Positions 63,322 to 64,000 of a stretch of 64,000 nucleotides of DNA are shown here, in pieces (the stretch's first letter is position 1; each line of letters starts with the position of its first letter). Position numbers and translations under genes: made by a program. The DNA lies in NCBI RefSeq assembly GCF_000023465.1, contig NC_014041.1:3788001-3852000 (forward strand), given 5' to 3'. Source of the stretch: Zunongwangia profunda SM-A87. Lineage in GTDB: Bacteria; Bacteroidota; Bacteroidia; Flavobacteriales; Flavobacteriaceae. Below the pieces are notes generated by a model, which did not search any database, had not been told where the DNA came from, and worked only from the letters and a program-made list of their open reading frames with translations.

Positions 63322-64000
63322 GGAAGCTATTAATTTTCATATTATCCATTTTTTGCTTGTTTTCATGTTCACCAGAAAATAGTTCTAATGAAGATCCAAA
63401 TATTCCAAGCAATCAAGCACCTACTGCTCCTCAATTGATCTATCCAGATGATAACTCTCTTTGCATCAATCAGGATATCGAATTTTCTTGGAATGAAGTT
63501 AATGACCCCGATGGCGATAAAGTGAAATATATAATTGAAATCTCTAATAACCGCTCTTTCTCTGACATTTTTAAAACTGAATCTACCACCAGCCTCTCTA
63601 TTAATATAAATTTCCCTAAGGGCCAAGCTTATTACTGGCGATTATATTCCATGGACATTATGGATAATAAGAGTACCTATTCAAACGCCTATGCTTTTTA
63701 TGTAGAAGGTGAGGCTGCTAATAATCATATTCCTTTTAAAGCTAAGTTAATAGCTCCCGGCAATAACTCAAACGCTATAAGCGGAACCACTATTTTATTA
63801 AATTGGGAGTCATCTGATATAGATGATGATACTCTTACTTATGATATTTATTTTGGAACAGATGGCAATCTCAACCTTATTAAAAAAGATTTAGAACAAA
63901 ATAATCTAGAAGTTGACATAGAAACTAATAAAAAATACTATTGGATTGTTAATTGTTCTGATGGGAAGTCTACAAGTTTGGGAGATAGATGGACCTTTAG
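63318..64000 (+). CDS. Putative lipoprotein with fibronectin-like repeats (runs off the window)
   Basis: ATG at 63318 overlaps the previous stop (ATGA) and starts [21 protein letters not shown], a lipoprotein signal. Visible repeats of 80-90 residues begin NQAPTAPQLIYPDDNS and KAKLIAPGNNSNAISG, each with a WNEVNDPDGDKVKY or WESSDIDDDTLTYDIYFG segment, typical of Asp-rich fibronectin-III-like modules in flavobacterial surface proteins. About 227 residues are seen, without a stop. Co-transcribed with the type IX-secreted protein, so it may be its surface partner. Confidence 0.8.
   Translation, partial: MRKLLIFILSIFCLFSCSPENSSNEDPNIPSNQAPTAPQLIYPDDNSLCINQDIEFSWNEVNDPDGDKVKYIIEISNNRSFSDIFKTESTTSLSININFPKGQAYYWRLYSMDIMDNKSTYSNAYAFYVEGEAANNHIPFKAKLIAPGNNSNAISGTTILLNWESSDIDDDTLTYDIYFGTDGNLNLIKKDLEQNNLEVDIETNKKYYWIVNCSDGKSTSLGDRWTF

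Overview
The window is AT-rich and reads as a member of the Bacteroidota, most likely a marine-type Flavobacteriaceae (Gramella/Zunongwangia-like). The support is two SusC/SusD systems, a FecR/ECF-sigma cassette, a type IX secretion sorting domain, TAnnTTTG promoter -7 boxes, a tmRNA tag reading GENNYALAA, and many flavobacterial hypothetical families. The genus is inference.

Layout. 1-6.3 kb: a SusD/SusC pair with a membrane-bound propeller/LuxR-type regulator upstream. 6.4-8.5 kb: a radical SAM/DUF4130 pair of the DNA-repair-linked type. 8.5-9.1 kb: two tandem small acidic lipoproteins. 9.1-23.9 kb (all minus strand): core metabolism and RNA maintenance, namely polyprenyl synthase, rlmN, queA, aroA, a MazG-like pyrophosphohydrolase, two DUF3857 transglutaminase-like proteins, dtd, rsgA, and the aromatic operon prephenate dehydratase, aminotransferase, tyrA, DAHP synthase/chorismate mutase. 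A 19-residue leader peptide, MNNLITWNAFFYFYFFFKD, with mutually exclusive antiterminator and terminator hairpins lies just before the aromatic operon and looks like a classical Phe/Tyr attenuator.

24.6-36.3 kb (plus strand): kdsA; a TlpA-like thioredoxin lipoprotein; two paralogous porins with a BCCT (betaine/choline-type) transporter and a universal stress protein; then a cluster of a membrane protein, an HTH_34 winged-helix regulator, a second membrane protein, an MpaB-family oxygenase, a Coq4-like protein, a DoxX-like protein and a Cys-rich miniprotein. Three copies of the palindrome ACTTTG-N5-CAAAGT lie just before three of these genes, which suggests an autoregulated regulon. 36.4-40.7 kb (minus): an exo/endonuclease/phosphatase-family protein, an M13 peptidase and a saccharopine/alanine-dehydrogenase-like protein.

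41.2-64 kb is an accessory region. It starts with ssrA (tmRNA) followed directly by a frameshifted tyrosine recombinase, the usual arrangement of an element inserted at the ssrA 3' end. Next come a complete IS3-family insertion sequence, then an ECF sigma/FecR/SusC/SusD cassette with DUF4843, an M16 peptidase, a propeller lipoprotein and a metallophosphoesterase. After that is a replication-like module (HTH, 226-aa protein, DnaC-like ATPase) with repeats in its upstream intergenic region. A umuC gene without its normal start codon abuts a type IX-secreted protein that has lost its N-terminus; the two run in opposite directions and share the breakpoint at about 61849-61856. The window ends inside a lipoprotein gene.

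The strongest leads are the aromatic-operon attenuator, the CAAAGT-palindrome regulon around MpaB/Coq4/DoxX in a lineage expected to use menaquinone, the ssrA-linked integrase, and the umuC junction. All family names are from motif and sequence recognition without database searches.
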